From Polytrichum commune (Eukaryota > Streptophyta > Polytrichopsida > Polytrichales > Polytrichaceae): DNA of 64,000 nt. Position 1 is the stretch's first letter; each line of letters begins with the position of its first letter. The notes under the pieces are model-generated. The model had not been told where the DNA came from and did not search any database. It worked only from the letters and a program-made list of their open reading frames with translations. The position numbers and the translations under genes were made by a program. The stretch lies in the NCBI GenBank assembly GCA_950295325.1, contig OX485803.1, positions 35,481,554 to 35,545,553 on the forward strand, in the 5' to 3' direction. Below are positions 44,149 through 54,599 of this stretch, one piece after another.

Positions 44149-45028
44149 TTACAAACGACTCGACAGGGAGCATGTTTCACGTAATGCCATTGTATTATTG
44201 TTGACAAGGTTACATGTTCGATAAAACCCGATAATAAAGTGCACCTGGGCATGCAGGCCGCGAATTGCAAGGTCAAGCGTGGCCAGCCTCGCCCTAACGG
44301 CATCGAATGGATTCGCCGGTGCATCGACTTGTGTGCGCCTGGTAACATGCTCCAGCCCGACATTGCCCTCCCCATCCCTGACCAGGAACAACAGGGAGCG
44401 ACCCAGCGCATGGGATTCCAGTTCTATCTCGGAGTCAAATCTGAGCATCAGAGCTTCGAGGTCGCCGCAATCCTCTTGCAGTTCGTACCTGTAGAACATC
44501 TCCACAAGTGGGAGAATCTGCGTGCAGGTGGCAATGATCCCCTGCCGCGAAGGGGCGGGCCATTCCGCATGTCGCCGAAACACGAGCTGCCCTGTTGGGA
44601 TCAGAAATGAAAAGGGAAAATCAAAAACCAGCCAACACCAAGCGTGCAGGGCAACTGAAACTGGAGTCGCAACCACCACCCAATAACCCCAGAAGCTCAT
44701 TACCAGGCAGGCACCAATGCAGCGAGACGAACCTAGCTTGCTTTGCCGAAACTCGAGCTCATGCTGCGACGACTGGGAGTAGTAGGCGTAGCAGAAGGAT
44801 TTGTATCCCCACCAGAAGTCCTCCGCGCTGCAAAAAAATGGTCGACGGTGTCAGCGAACAAAGACCATGTGCATTGCGTCTGCGCAGCTGCGCACTCCAA
44901 GGAAACAGAACCACACTCAGGCGGCCCCGCAGACAAGACGGAGACTCACCTCTCCGCTGTCAGGGAGCGGTTCGCGAAAGTTCGGACGGAACGCGCGGAT
45001 GTCTGGTGGTTTGGCGAATGCAACGACC
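44149..45028 (-). CDS. Third gene of the Harbinger element, unknown function (3 exons visible)
   Basis: Exons 45028-44950, 44827-44704 and 44586-44149 are bounded by strong AG and GT signals (CTCTGCCTTTAG, GAG|GTGAGT, TTTTTTTGCAG, CTG|GTAATGAG) and join in the only phase that keeps all three open. The product begins SLHSPNHQTSARSVRTFANR, goes through AEDFWWGYKSFCYAYYSQSS and HELEFRQSK, then HAEWPAPSRQGIIATCTQIL, ELQEDCGDLEALMLRFDSEI, and ends with an alpha-helical stretch (RLATLDLAIRGLHAQVHFII). It is at least about 213 residues; the start is not found and may lie near 45394. I recognise no family. It is either an extra Harbinger protein or a captured host gene. Confidence 0.5.
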
Positions 45029-45691
45029 CTAAAGGCAGAGCAGAATGGGGAAACAAGGAGGCGGCTCCGCAGTGGGGGTGGCCACAAGGCGCGAGCAAAA
45101 AAACACAGCACATAGCCAAAGCTGCGACGAAGGGGGCAGCAATCAGACTGCAGCGCACCCCACTGTTGCCGCCCTCCCACGGCAGCAACACGGCGCATGC
45201 ATGGAGTGTCGGGCATGCGGCCCGCACTGCGGAGCCCAAACCCTCGAATCCCAATTGACACTACAAGCATGCCTAAAATCCATAATCCAGAGCGCCACAT
45301 GCAGGAGGGTGAAAAGGAGGTGAGATTCTCGCCCGAATTCCAGCTCTCGGAGCTCGAGGTCAATCATTTGAGTGTGCTCCATCCTCGGCAGCATCGGCTG
45401 GTGGGAGCGTTCGGTGCCACAGCGTGCTCAGCTTGCTGGACATCACGCCTCGCAGGGCGATGAAGCCCTTGGGGGGGGGGGCGACGGGCGCACATGGATG
45501 AGAGTAGTGATCGTGGACAGAAAACAAACTGGATGTTTGTCAAGCTTGACCGGCACAAACATGGTTGGTGCGGCCTCTGCCATGCCGCCGGTCCGGCACT
45601 GTACACGGCGCTCCCAACCCGGCCAGCTGGGTCCGCTTGGACCCGGGCACGGTCTGGTCCCGGGCCAGCACCGGCTGGTGCGGGCAGGCCC
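45029..45691. other. Right arm of the Harbinger element
   Basis: Contains candidate upstream exons of the third gene (an ATG at 45394 opens MEHTQMIDLELRELEFGRE) and the right inverted terminus. The assembly of those exons is unresolved. Confidence 0.4.
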
Positions 45692-46119
45692 TAACCTCGT
45701 TAGTACGACACTCGTTAAGACGACACCCTCGATATTACGACACATTTTTGCGCGACCAAACTTCTTAGTTCAAAACTCCCTCTTTTAGACGACTATGACA
45801 CTCGATAATATGACACTTAGAGCGTGCATTTTGTCATATTAAAGAGGGAATAAATGCTAAAATTCCTTTCATCCATGATATGTACATCTAGAATACATCC
45901 ATTTTCACTTGGGAACTACTTGAGAACTTCACTTATCATTGGGAACTTAATGATAATTAGGGTTACAAGTGTAGAATGGACTTGGTTTAGGGTTAGAGGG
46001 GCCTCCTCCCTAGTATGTTGCCTCTTGTGCACTCTCTTGGATTCTTGCAATCTCCAATCTTTGTGCACTCTCTTGCATTCTTGCAGTTTCCAATTCAATC
46101 TTCTACAATCTCCAACCTT

Positions 46120-46876
46120 GGAATTGAGCAACATGACTTTGGTATTCCTCCCCCCCCCCCCCCCCCCCAATGTGACAAGCGTAGTGCAACCTTTGGATCA
46201 AGGTATAATAGCATCTTTCAAAATTCAATACAAGAAAAAACTTTTGCAGTGGGTTTTGTCACAATATGATGATGCTACATTGAAGGACTTAAGGAAGGTG
46301 GTGCCCAATATCAGACAAGCTATCATGTGGAGTTATGAAGTATGGAGTGAGTTGGATGCACAAATAGTCAGGAATTGTTGGAGGATGGCGAGTATATTAC
46401 CTGCAACATGGAATGCCGATTTTGCCTTAGTTGATGAAAGGGAGAAGAATAGAATGCGAGAAGAATAAGATGAACTTGGTACTCTGATTTCAAAATTGCG
46501 ATTGGGTGATGATGAGATGTCTATCGAGACTTATATTCAGATGGAAGGGGAAGAGATTACTGAGCTAGAATTGACAACTGATGAGTTGGTGGATGCCGCT
46601 TTGGGAGTCAATCATGCACAAGGCTTTGATTGACTCATTAGTGTTGATTTGCATTCAGTAGATGTGAATGATGTTGCTCCACCTACAGTAAAGCTTAGTG
46701 ATGCTAAACATCATGCATCATTGTTGTCTAATTTCTTATTAGACAACTCTTTACATTTTGGTGTTAATGAAATTATTAGTTTTCAAAAGCTAGTAGGGAA
46801 TTTAGAGAAGGTGACAGTTGCTAACTTAGGTAGGCAACACCAGAGATCTTTGAACTCTTATTTCAAGAGTTCTTGA
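46120..46876 (+). pseudogene. pogo/Tigger transposase, C-terminal remnant with stops
   Basis: After a poly-C run (46150-46168) comes NVTSVVQPLDQGIIASFK, then YKKKLLQWV and IVRNCWRMASILP. The PPN-x-TS-x2-QPLDQG-x-I pattern and the NCW block are typical of the pogo/Tigger/jerky DDE region and its tail. The frame then hits a TAA after NRMREE and a TGA after HAQGFD, with coding-like sequence between, and ends NLGRQHQRSLNSYFKSS. The N-terminal CENP-B-like helix-turn-helix and the first catalytic Asp are missing. The element could move only with a transposase supplied in trans. Confidence 0.82.
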
Positions 46877-47127
46877 GAATTTTTGTATTTGTTTGGAGTT
46901 ATAAGTTATTATTTCATACACTTCCTAAACCCTAAACTCAATGTATATGGTTTGAATCTCATATTTCTTATGTTTTTGTATTCCCTCGATAGTACGACAA
47001 TTTTAGGCCATTTGTCATATTAACGAGAAGACGACACCTCGATAATACGACATTTTTTGCATTTCCCAAAGGTGTCATACTAAAGAGGGAGAACAGTAGG
47101 AGAGTTCCAAAAGAATAGTGCACTGAA

Positions 47128-47451
47128 TAAATATGATATTTAGTGTCGCTATTGTATATTTTCGGACCACACTTCTTATGAACACGCGAACAATTGTTTT
47201 GGTCATGGATGATGGATGAGTTCATCCATTGACCAAAACCCTCCTTTCTCTTGTGAGCAACTTGTGATGAAATATCGTCGTGGATGATTGAAGTTTGGAT
47301 GAAAAATCACATCGTAAGTGACAGTAATTGCAACACTGTAAATTTGTAACCTCCCCCCCCCCCTCCCCCGCCTCCCAAAAAAAAACTTACAAGGAATGGC
47401 AAATAACATTGGGTTAACATCTAGTGTTGGTGACATTAAATATCATATTTA
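47128..47451 (-). mobile_element. Repeat family A, inverted near-complete copy
   Basis: Starts TAAATATGATATTTAGTGTC and ends ATTAAATATCATATTTA, with the family core in reverse. A run of C (about 47353-47363) sits where 35528-35865 has its G-run. It lies 31 bp from the right end of the pogo element. Confidence 0.75.
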
Positions 47452-47959
47452 AAGTAGTCATGCATATCAGGAGTGCAGGTGTTATATATATGTATACATA
47501 TATATATATAGATAGATAGATACTTCATTATTTTTTGTCAAATTTAGGTCTTGAAATATGCGTTGCATTAGCAAATGTATGACGAAGCATCAACAAAAAT
47601 CAAACTTCCCCGAGTTTGGTTATGGTGAACGGAAGTGCATGCGTCATGATTCCATGAATGAATATGTATCCTCCATGACCATGAAATTGTGAGGGACTTT
47701 GCTTCTCATCCGAAGGTTGTACCATTGATATGGTCTGCTAGAATTTGCGTCAGGCCTACCTCTTGGAGGTGGGCTTGACACAAATTTTGGTAGACCATGA
47801 AATATTATATATAGTCGATCATGAAGGAATTTATGTAGACACCTCATCCATGATAATTTTTGTGAGCCCTTTAGGATTTCACCTTCTAGTGAAATGAACT
47901 TGATTTTAGAATCTAGGAAACCAAAATGCTTATGGGACTTAAAGTTCTTCGAGGAGGTG
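47452..47959. other. Intergenic stretch with repeat pieces
   Basis: 47455-47660 is an inverted copy of the repeat at 35200-35527. 47680-47870 carries the CCTACCTCTTGGAGGTGGGC block. A (TA)n/(GATA)n run lies at 47490-47521. No gene. Confidence 0.5.
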
Positions 47960-48220
47960 TCAAATTGGCCAATTCTCTAGAGCGGCGTAGTGCAGTAGCC
48001 TCCAAGAGGTAGAGGCTAATATCAACTTGATGGTCTTTGAAAAAAAAAAAGGCTCGAGACTCCCTAATTCTACCTTCTCAAATAGTAATTGAAACTTATC
48101 TCTAATGAAATTATAGGGATACTCCAACACAAAGTGTGCCTCATTTTCAATTACATTATGAGAGGAAATAGTAGCATAATTTATTATTTGTAGAGATAGG
48201 GATAATTGACCACCATCCAA
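47960..48220 (-). pseudogene. LINE ORF2 C-terminal fragment, second copy
   Basis: VIENEAHFVLEYPYNFIRDKF parallels VIEIAGHFVLECPLYNSIRD of the fragment at 6563-6838, with the Cys lost and an A-run expansion near 48040. Downstream residues (VELGSLEPF) also align. Confidence 0.6.
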
Positions 48221-50454
48221 GTTGGATGGCAGGTTTACAATTTATATTGCAGTAAGTAGCAATGATCTTGTGTTATGGTGGTGTCAATGGTTGCTTCGTG
48301 TATAATTCCGATCCGTATTTGAGAAAATCCCTAAGGTGGAGATAATCTAGTTTCTCCCCCATAGATGGAAAGAGTTCCACTCTTGAGCAAGAAAAACCTC
48401 CTTGATATCATCCAATGTTATTTTTGATCTTGGGTTGTCATTGGTTTTCCAATGAGATAGACCCCATGATGCCGTCCATGTGGTTGTCGATTTGTGCCAA
48501 GTGTTAGCCCCTTGCTCAGCAAGGTGTTGGTGATGTTACTTGACTAACTAACCAAGAGCAAGGTAGGTGGGCAAGCCGTTGTTGAAAGCTCATGATTAGC
48601 TTGAGAGCATACAATTCCATGGGAAGTTTCTCATTTTTCAGCCAACAAAGTATGATGGGTTGTGGAAGTACACACTTTGACATGAAACATCATGTGTATA
48701 TGCATGCCCTTCTCAAAAACCTTTCAATGAGGATTTTCAAGTCACCTCCTCAAATTTCACTGCCATATGTGAAAGTTGAAAGCACCAAAGCTATAGTAGA
48801 TGTGATTTTGAGTTCCCAACATGTGACTCCAACTATTATTTTTTCCCCCTTAAGGTGGCCATCAAGGCTTTCACTTGATGGCTCAAAGTGGCCATGTGAG
48901 TAGAAATCACTATCAAGGTATTTATATTCAAGGGTTATCTCAATTTGGTCCTTGCCTAGGTAAAATGAGTCTTGAATTGGTTTACTTTTCTTTCATTGGG
49001 GCCAAAGATCATGATTTTGGAAGTGTGAAGTGGACTTGGATGGTCTCCGGCTTAGAGATCTTAGAATGCAATTGTCATGTGCCTTCATTATTGTGTGTGA
49101 AGTGGCCCTTAGTGTAAAGTGAGAGTAGCGTGTGTTGAGATACCATAACATAAGTTTGGGATAGGGTCCCCCAATGACAATATATTATTCCTAGGAACCA
49201 ATTACAATTTAATTGATTCCCATGGCGCTTAGTTTCATGTTAGACTCACCTCTTCTGATGGGTCTAACACAATATCCGGTACACTATGAAATGTTGTCAT
49301 GTAAGTGTTTGTCATATAAGACGCCTTGTAGATTTCTCATGCATTTAAATTTCTTTGGTCCCATGGTCTAGTGTAAAGTGAACTTGGACCATCTCCAACT
49401 TCTTGACCACTCACATGATTTGTATATTCATGGGTCAAGGGCCCCCATAATCTAGTCTAAAGTGGCCCTAAGTGCTTAGTTATGGAAACATATTGAGCTA
49501 CTTCGGGACTCTGGAGTGAGAATGTGCCATGGAAAAGATGTCAAAGTTAAATCTATGCCATCTGGGTGAATTGGAGAGAGAGAGGGAATTATTGCATATG
49601 AGCGCACCTCTCATCCATCCAGCACAAAAGCTTTACCCTCTATACGTTTGTGACCAATTCAACTTGGATGAGTTGGACTAGACTAATTCCGGGTATTCAA
49701 CCCCTAATCGTCTAAGAAGCAAGAAGCACATAGTGGGCCTTTTCAAGCAAAAAAATAACTTCTTTGAGCTACATACTTTATTTCTAACTAATTATGTCCA
49801 AAGCGGCCGTGTCTATATTCAACTTATTTTTTAATAGCAATATTTGAGCAAATGGAACACTTCGATTTTACTAAAGGTCTATGTTCAAATACGCAACATG
49901 CAAATACATACGTTTTATTTTGATCATCAATTTGTAATTTCTCTTTGACATTAGACAATGTATATAATAAGGCTTCAAACACATAAACATGTGGAATGTG
50001 ATTTTTGAATTTGATGAAGCTTGTATACATTGTGTATATGGTTGTATATTGAAATCCCACATCCTTTTGAGGGTTAAAACTAATTCCAGCGTCCATGCAA
50101 CTTAAAATAGAAACATTTAGGCAAGTTATTTCAAAGGCACTTATATTGGATGGATTATTAGAGGTGCACTTGTATGCAATAAATTCCTTAATCTCCATCA
50201 AGATGAACTAGATCCTTTGACCAGACGTAAAACATAAGACATCGACTAGGTACTACAAAAAATAAAAATAAATCGGAATAAATAAATAAATAAGAGCGAG
50301 GTACAAGAACATGCAATATATCCATTATCGAACAATTTAATTAAAACAATGTTTGTTTGGCTATGCAGAGTGAGTTTTGGAAGTTGAAATGTGAATGCCT
50401 CTTGGAACCAACATCAAACTCTCAAGGTTGCTTCAAGATTTATGTGATTCTGAA
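48221..50454. other. Intergenic stretch
   Basis: No supported gene. A 125-codon minus-strand frame at 50201-49824 starts with ATG (MMEIKEFIAYKCTSNN) and has several Cys, but there is no known motif or splice partner. 49245-49330 carries a diverged piece of the repeat seen at 25555 and 47755. Confidence 0.45.
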
Positions 50455-50585
50455 TCCAACCGGTTACATGTTGACATCTTTCGGTTTTGCTTTTTTGTTC
50501 ATTTGAAGTATAAATTTCATAGATTCCTCTGAAATGATCGGCAATCCTCCTAAAGTCTTGAACTTCAACCGGTTCATCTGTAAGT
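50455..50585 (-). repeat. Dispersed repeat family C, inverted copy
   Basis: Carries CAACCGGTTACATGTTGACA, ATAGATTCCTCTGAAATGAT and TCTTGAACTTCAACCGGTTC, the complements of the blocks at 37800-38100. Confidence 0.65.
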
Positions 50586-50609
50586 AACCGCTGGTTCTTC
50601 CCAATCCCA

Positions 50610-50970
50610 CTCATGTTAGCAAGTCCCAACATGGAGGCAAAGTCCCAACTTTTGAGCCTCAAGAAAGTATTAAAGTACGGTTTATATTAATTGCATCCGG
50701 ATCTTGAATATTGTATGTGAAAATTTGTGGCTGACTTGTGTTGAGAGTTGGGTTGAGCAAAAAGCTAGACCCAACTCTCAACACAAGTCCCAAGCCTCAC
50801 CTCCAGAATGTGTTGTCACGTTGGCATCCATGTCATACTTGGGACTAGGACTTGGGACCCCATTTGAAGTGGCAAGTCCCAGCTTTCATGCTATCAACAC
50901 TTAAAATTGCACATATTGACCTCAAGTGACTTGGGGCTTGGGACATGGGACCTTGTGTGAACCGGCCATT
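50610..50970 (-). repeat. MITE family B, inverted copy 2
   Basis: Complement of 13768-14165: CCCACTCATGTTAGC, AGTTGGGTTGAGCAAAAAGC, CCAACTCTCAACACAAGTCC and the terminal GTGTGAACCGGCCAT. It abuts a family C copy. Confidence 0.65.
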
Positions 50971-51707
50971 ATTTGACATTCGGCATGGGGTGGAATGTGG
51001 TTTGACAATAAGCCCAAAACCAGTAATCATACCTCTCTTCTCGTAAATGAGATAGGGTGGCCGCACTATGAAGAACTATAATTATCTAAAGAAGAAGAAG
51101 AAAATTCCAAACATACATGGAACAAGGAGTCTCATGTCCACTCCTCTTCCATGTCCACATGGCCATGGGTGTTGGGGGTAGCTTAATACCTATTCTCATA
51201 GGTGGACCAGGTGTTCAACACAAGTTTATGCAAACTCCATTGATTTTGTTTCTAGCAACACCACACTTTTAGGGGACTCTAGAAGACATGGGGCCACCCC
51301 CTTTCATCCTCATTGAAGGAATATCCTTAGTGTTTTCAAAGTGTACGAGCGTGATAGCCTTTGTATCGAGGTCGGAGGGGGCTACTAAGGCCCGTTCTCA
51401 ATCCAATGGAGGTCTAAGGTTGTTAACGAGATTGAGGGGTGAATGTCTCCGACCTCAACCTACATTGTTATCATGTATTGAGATAATGGGGTATTGAGGT
51501 CGGGTTTCATGGGGTTGGCGTGGGAATGTTGCCCCTCCCCAAACAATATTGCCATCTACTACATGAATATTGAGGTTGGGGTTGAGGTTTGGGGTGACCT
51601 TGCTCTAAGACTTTTTGGACAACTCTATTGCTCCTTAACAAATCAACTTGCCATTGTCAAGTTTCTAGAAGATTCAAGATGACCTCTGTTTTTAAACATG
51701 TCCAAAT

Positions 51708-51755
<48 letters not shown>

Positions 51756-53428
51756 TTCTCAAATATCGTTTTTAAATCATGTCTAAATAGAAACATCATA
51801 ATCAATGTCCAAGTATTGTGGTTGTTGCATGCTCCTATGGTAGAATATCCTAAAACCCATTACCCCATCCTAATTACACTCAAATATCTTTCACAAGAAG
51901 TACTATATATTTTTGAAATGTTTTCCATCCTAACAATAGGCTTCCATGATGGTTTTGGGTCATCTATCAATAACATCTAAAATCCTTATGACTTTTACCT
52001 TTTTATAACTAAATATTATATCATAAGGTATGCGGGTGTTATTCGGCTCCTTGTCTTAATTAGCCACCTATATTTTTTTGGTTTGTGACTAGGTGGGGAT
52101 TGAGGAACAAACATCATAAAGACTAATGCTGAAAAGAGATTGGACTATGGCTTCAAATTTTATTAACTGCTATACATTCAACAACGAACACAAGCGGATG
52201 ACCAATGTATGCAATTAAGGAAACAATACACACACTTTCAATAACCGTAAATAATTCAAGAGAGGTCCAAACTTGTAAATGCTCATCATAGATTCATTAA
52301 CACACCCCAACTATATTTTGTTGTGCAAATCTAATCGGTAGAACTTGAAGTACATGATCAAAAAAACTTGAATAACACCCGCATACATCAATTCCCTTAC
52401 AATGGACTATAGCCTCAAGTCTTTTGGAGGGCACAAGCCCTTAGTTTAAACCCAAATCCCTGTGGAAAATTCCGTGAGGCCGACCTTCAAGAGTTGTCCC
52501 AAAAAAATTCCCTACAATCCTGGCCAATCATCACATACTTGCCATGTGGGATTCCATGTAAATTTCATTCACTCAAGATGTTATGAGTTGTGGTCCACAA
52601 GTGCCCTTGTGTAAACCTAAAGTGGGGACATGTGACACTCTCAACAAATGAGAATTGAAGGACTTTATTTTTATTTTTTTTAAATGGCACAAATTGAAAA
52701 TTCAATTGCGAAGAGGAATGTGAGCCCAAAATGGTGCCCACATGTGGTGATTAACTCTTCGAAACCAATTTTAGTTTGACTTTGATGTGTTATGAGTATT
52801 CACAAAACATAAAAAGAGTGAAGTGTGGTTTGGATTTAAGTTTAGGCATTAGAATGTGTTGTGTAGTTATTTCAAGGTTTGATTTCAATAAGAGGATGCC
52901 TTGATTATGTGAGTAAAGGGTAAGGTGAGGCAAGGTGAGCTCCGCGGGTTAAATGCCCACTTTTGGATCCACCTTGGTAGTTTAGGAAGAAGGAAGCTTG
53001 GTGGAAGGGGATTAGTCCCTACTTTGAAGGTGAAGGTTAAGGGATTGTGATTGGAGGTGCTAATCCTCCCACCCTATCCTCACCTCTCTCTCCCTCTCTC
53101 CCTCCTTGCTACTTAAGGTGTTCTTTCTCTCATTTGCAACTCTCTCCATCAAGCGCTCTCAAGGGAGCAAGCTCTAAAGAGCTTGAGCCATGTGTGTGTT
53201 ACATTAGTTTTTAGTGAAGTTAATTAGTTAAGCTCTCTCTCTCAAGGCCTCCCAAGTGAGGGAGTTCTAGAGCTTAAGTTTGCATGTAGTGATTAGGTGG
53301 TAGTTGGTTAGAGTAGTGTGTTAAATTAGCTCATGACTTAGAAGCAAAAGAAAGAAAAGAGAAGAAGAATTTAGAAGACCTTGATTAGCGGATGGGAGGG
53401 GTTGTATTAAGGTTAGCAAAGACTATAA
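50971..53428. other. AT-rich intergenic stretch
   Basis: No supported gene. Contains (TA)n(GA)n at 51709-51747, a repeat copy at 52070-52300 and CT-rich sequence at 53080-53110 just before the minisatellite. Confidence 0.5.
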
Positions 53429-53918
53429 GGTTAAGGAGCTGACTGCTGGGAGGGCCTCGGCTTGGGCTTCAGCTAAGCAGCTGACTGCTGTAAGGTTAAG
53501 CAGCTGACTGCTGGAGGCACCTCGGTTGGCCTTCAGCTAAGCAGCTGACTGCTGGAAGGTTAAGGAACGACTGCTGGGAGGGCCTCGGCTTGGGCTTCAG
53601 CTAAGCAGCTGACTGCTGTAAGGTTAAGGAGCTGACTGCTGGGAGGGCCTCGGCTTGGGCTTCAGCTAAGCAGCTGACTGCTGGAGGCACCTCGATTGGG
53701 CTTCAGCTAAGCAGCTGACTGCTGGAAGGTTAAGGAGCGACTGCTGGGAGGGCCTCGGCTTGGGCTTCAGCTAAGCAGCTGACTGCTGTAAGGTTAAGCA
53801 GCTGACTGCTGGGAGGGCCTCGGCTTGGGCTTCAGCTAAGCAGCTGACTGCTGGAAGGTTAAGAACGACTGCTGGAAGGTTAAGGAGCGACTGCTGGAGG
53901 GGCCTCGACTGGGTTTAA
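53429..53918 (+). repeat. Minisatellite of about 65-bp composite units
   Basis: Imperfect tandem array built from GGTTAAGGAGCTGACTGCTG, GGAGGGCCTCGGCTTGGGCT and TCAGCTAAGCAGCTGACTGC modules. The CAGCTGACTGCTG module recurs more often than the rest, so short and long units alternate. At least six CCTCGG-containing units are present. There is no open frame through the array. Confidence 0.92.
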
Positions 53919-54599
53919 GTTATTTAGTTAGCTCTAATAAGTTAGGCTACTAGGGGGGTTGTAGTTAGGATAATCCCTTGGGGGATTGCTAGACCATACG
54001 AGATCCTTGCATGCCATCTTGGTTTTTAGGTAGAGTTGGATTTATTAGGAAAGTAGAAGTGTGTGGGACTTTTAAATGTGTTGATGGTTACCCATTGAGG
54101 CAAGTGTTTTTAAACACTCGTACTTTTTGGTTGGAATATATTACGTGCACAATTAATGGAGACTGTGGAGGATCCTAGCAAGGACAAGATAAAGGAAGTA
54201 AAAATCAAGAAGTCTAGAGGGATCTCTTTAAGGGCATGTGTGGCCAAGGCCGCGGGTTGGACCCTTGAGAAATCGAATGCCGCTACGAGCAAGGATGCTC
54301 ACAATAATAAAGCAAGTGAGTTAAGATGAAGTTAGGGCCTTGGACATGAGAGCCATATAGCAATTCACGTATTGGTATTAGGAAATGAATGTGATTCTCA
54401 AAGCCATCACCCGGACTAGGATGCTTAAGGGTGGTGGATTTGGCCTCACAAGGAACCAACAACAAACCAGCTTGGGAGAACCAACGCAACCTAAGGGGAA
54501 ATCTTGGGCTTAACTTTCCACGTAACCAATAAGTTGCTACGAGTCATAACAAGACCTTTACCCCCTAGATCGAATCAAATTCATTAAGAACATCTCGGT
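53919..54599. other. Unassigned stretch after the minisatellite
   Basis: An ATG at about 54160 begins METVEDPSKDKIKEVKIKKS but the frame closes within about 50 codons. It may be debris of a retrotransposon whose body is lost. Low certainty. Confidence 0.3.

Larger units (their letters stand above)
38857..45691. mobile_element. Complete PIF/Harbinger transposon, 6.8 kb
   Basis: Imperfect inverted termini of about 50 bp: the left starts GGGGGGGGCCGCACC and the complemented right starts GGGCCTGCCCGCACC, followed by shared GGTG, GCCCGG and CCGGGTC blocks. The 3-bp duplication TAA lies at 38854-38856 and 45692-45694. It encodes a Myb/SANT-like protein (+ strand) and an intact DDE transposase (- strand), the two-gene set of Harbinger elements, plus a third gene. 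The block is clearly richer in GC than its surroundings. It carries telomere-like CCCTAAA units at 39629-39652. Confidence 0.93.
38849..47096 (+). mobile_element. Decayed pogo/Tigger element, split by the Harbinger insertion
   Basis: Left end CAGTCTAA (38849-38856) continues after the Harbinger element as CCTCGTTAGTACGACA (45695 onward). The complemented right end reads CTGTTCTCCCTCTTTAGTAT then GACA. The two 24-bp ends match at about 17 positions, and TA flanks both sides (38847-38848 and 47097-47098), as expected for pogo-type elements. Without the insertion the element is about 1.41 kb. Subterminal repeats CGATAATACGACA occur at both ends. It keeps only the C-terminal half of a transposase gene, with stops. 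Confidence 0.88.

Noticed and set aside
49824-50201. 125-codon minus-strand frame with several Cys
   Set aside because: AT-rich, no recognisable domain, no splice partner; kept only as a mention in the gap entry.
53919-54520. A gag-like start of an LTR retrotransposon
   Set aside because: The frame closes after about 50 codons, and no primer binding site, LTR pair or downstream polymerase is visible.
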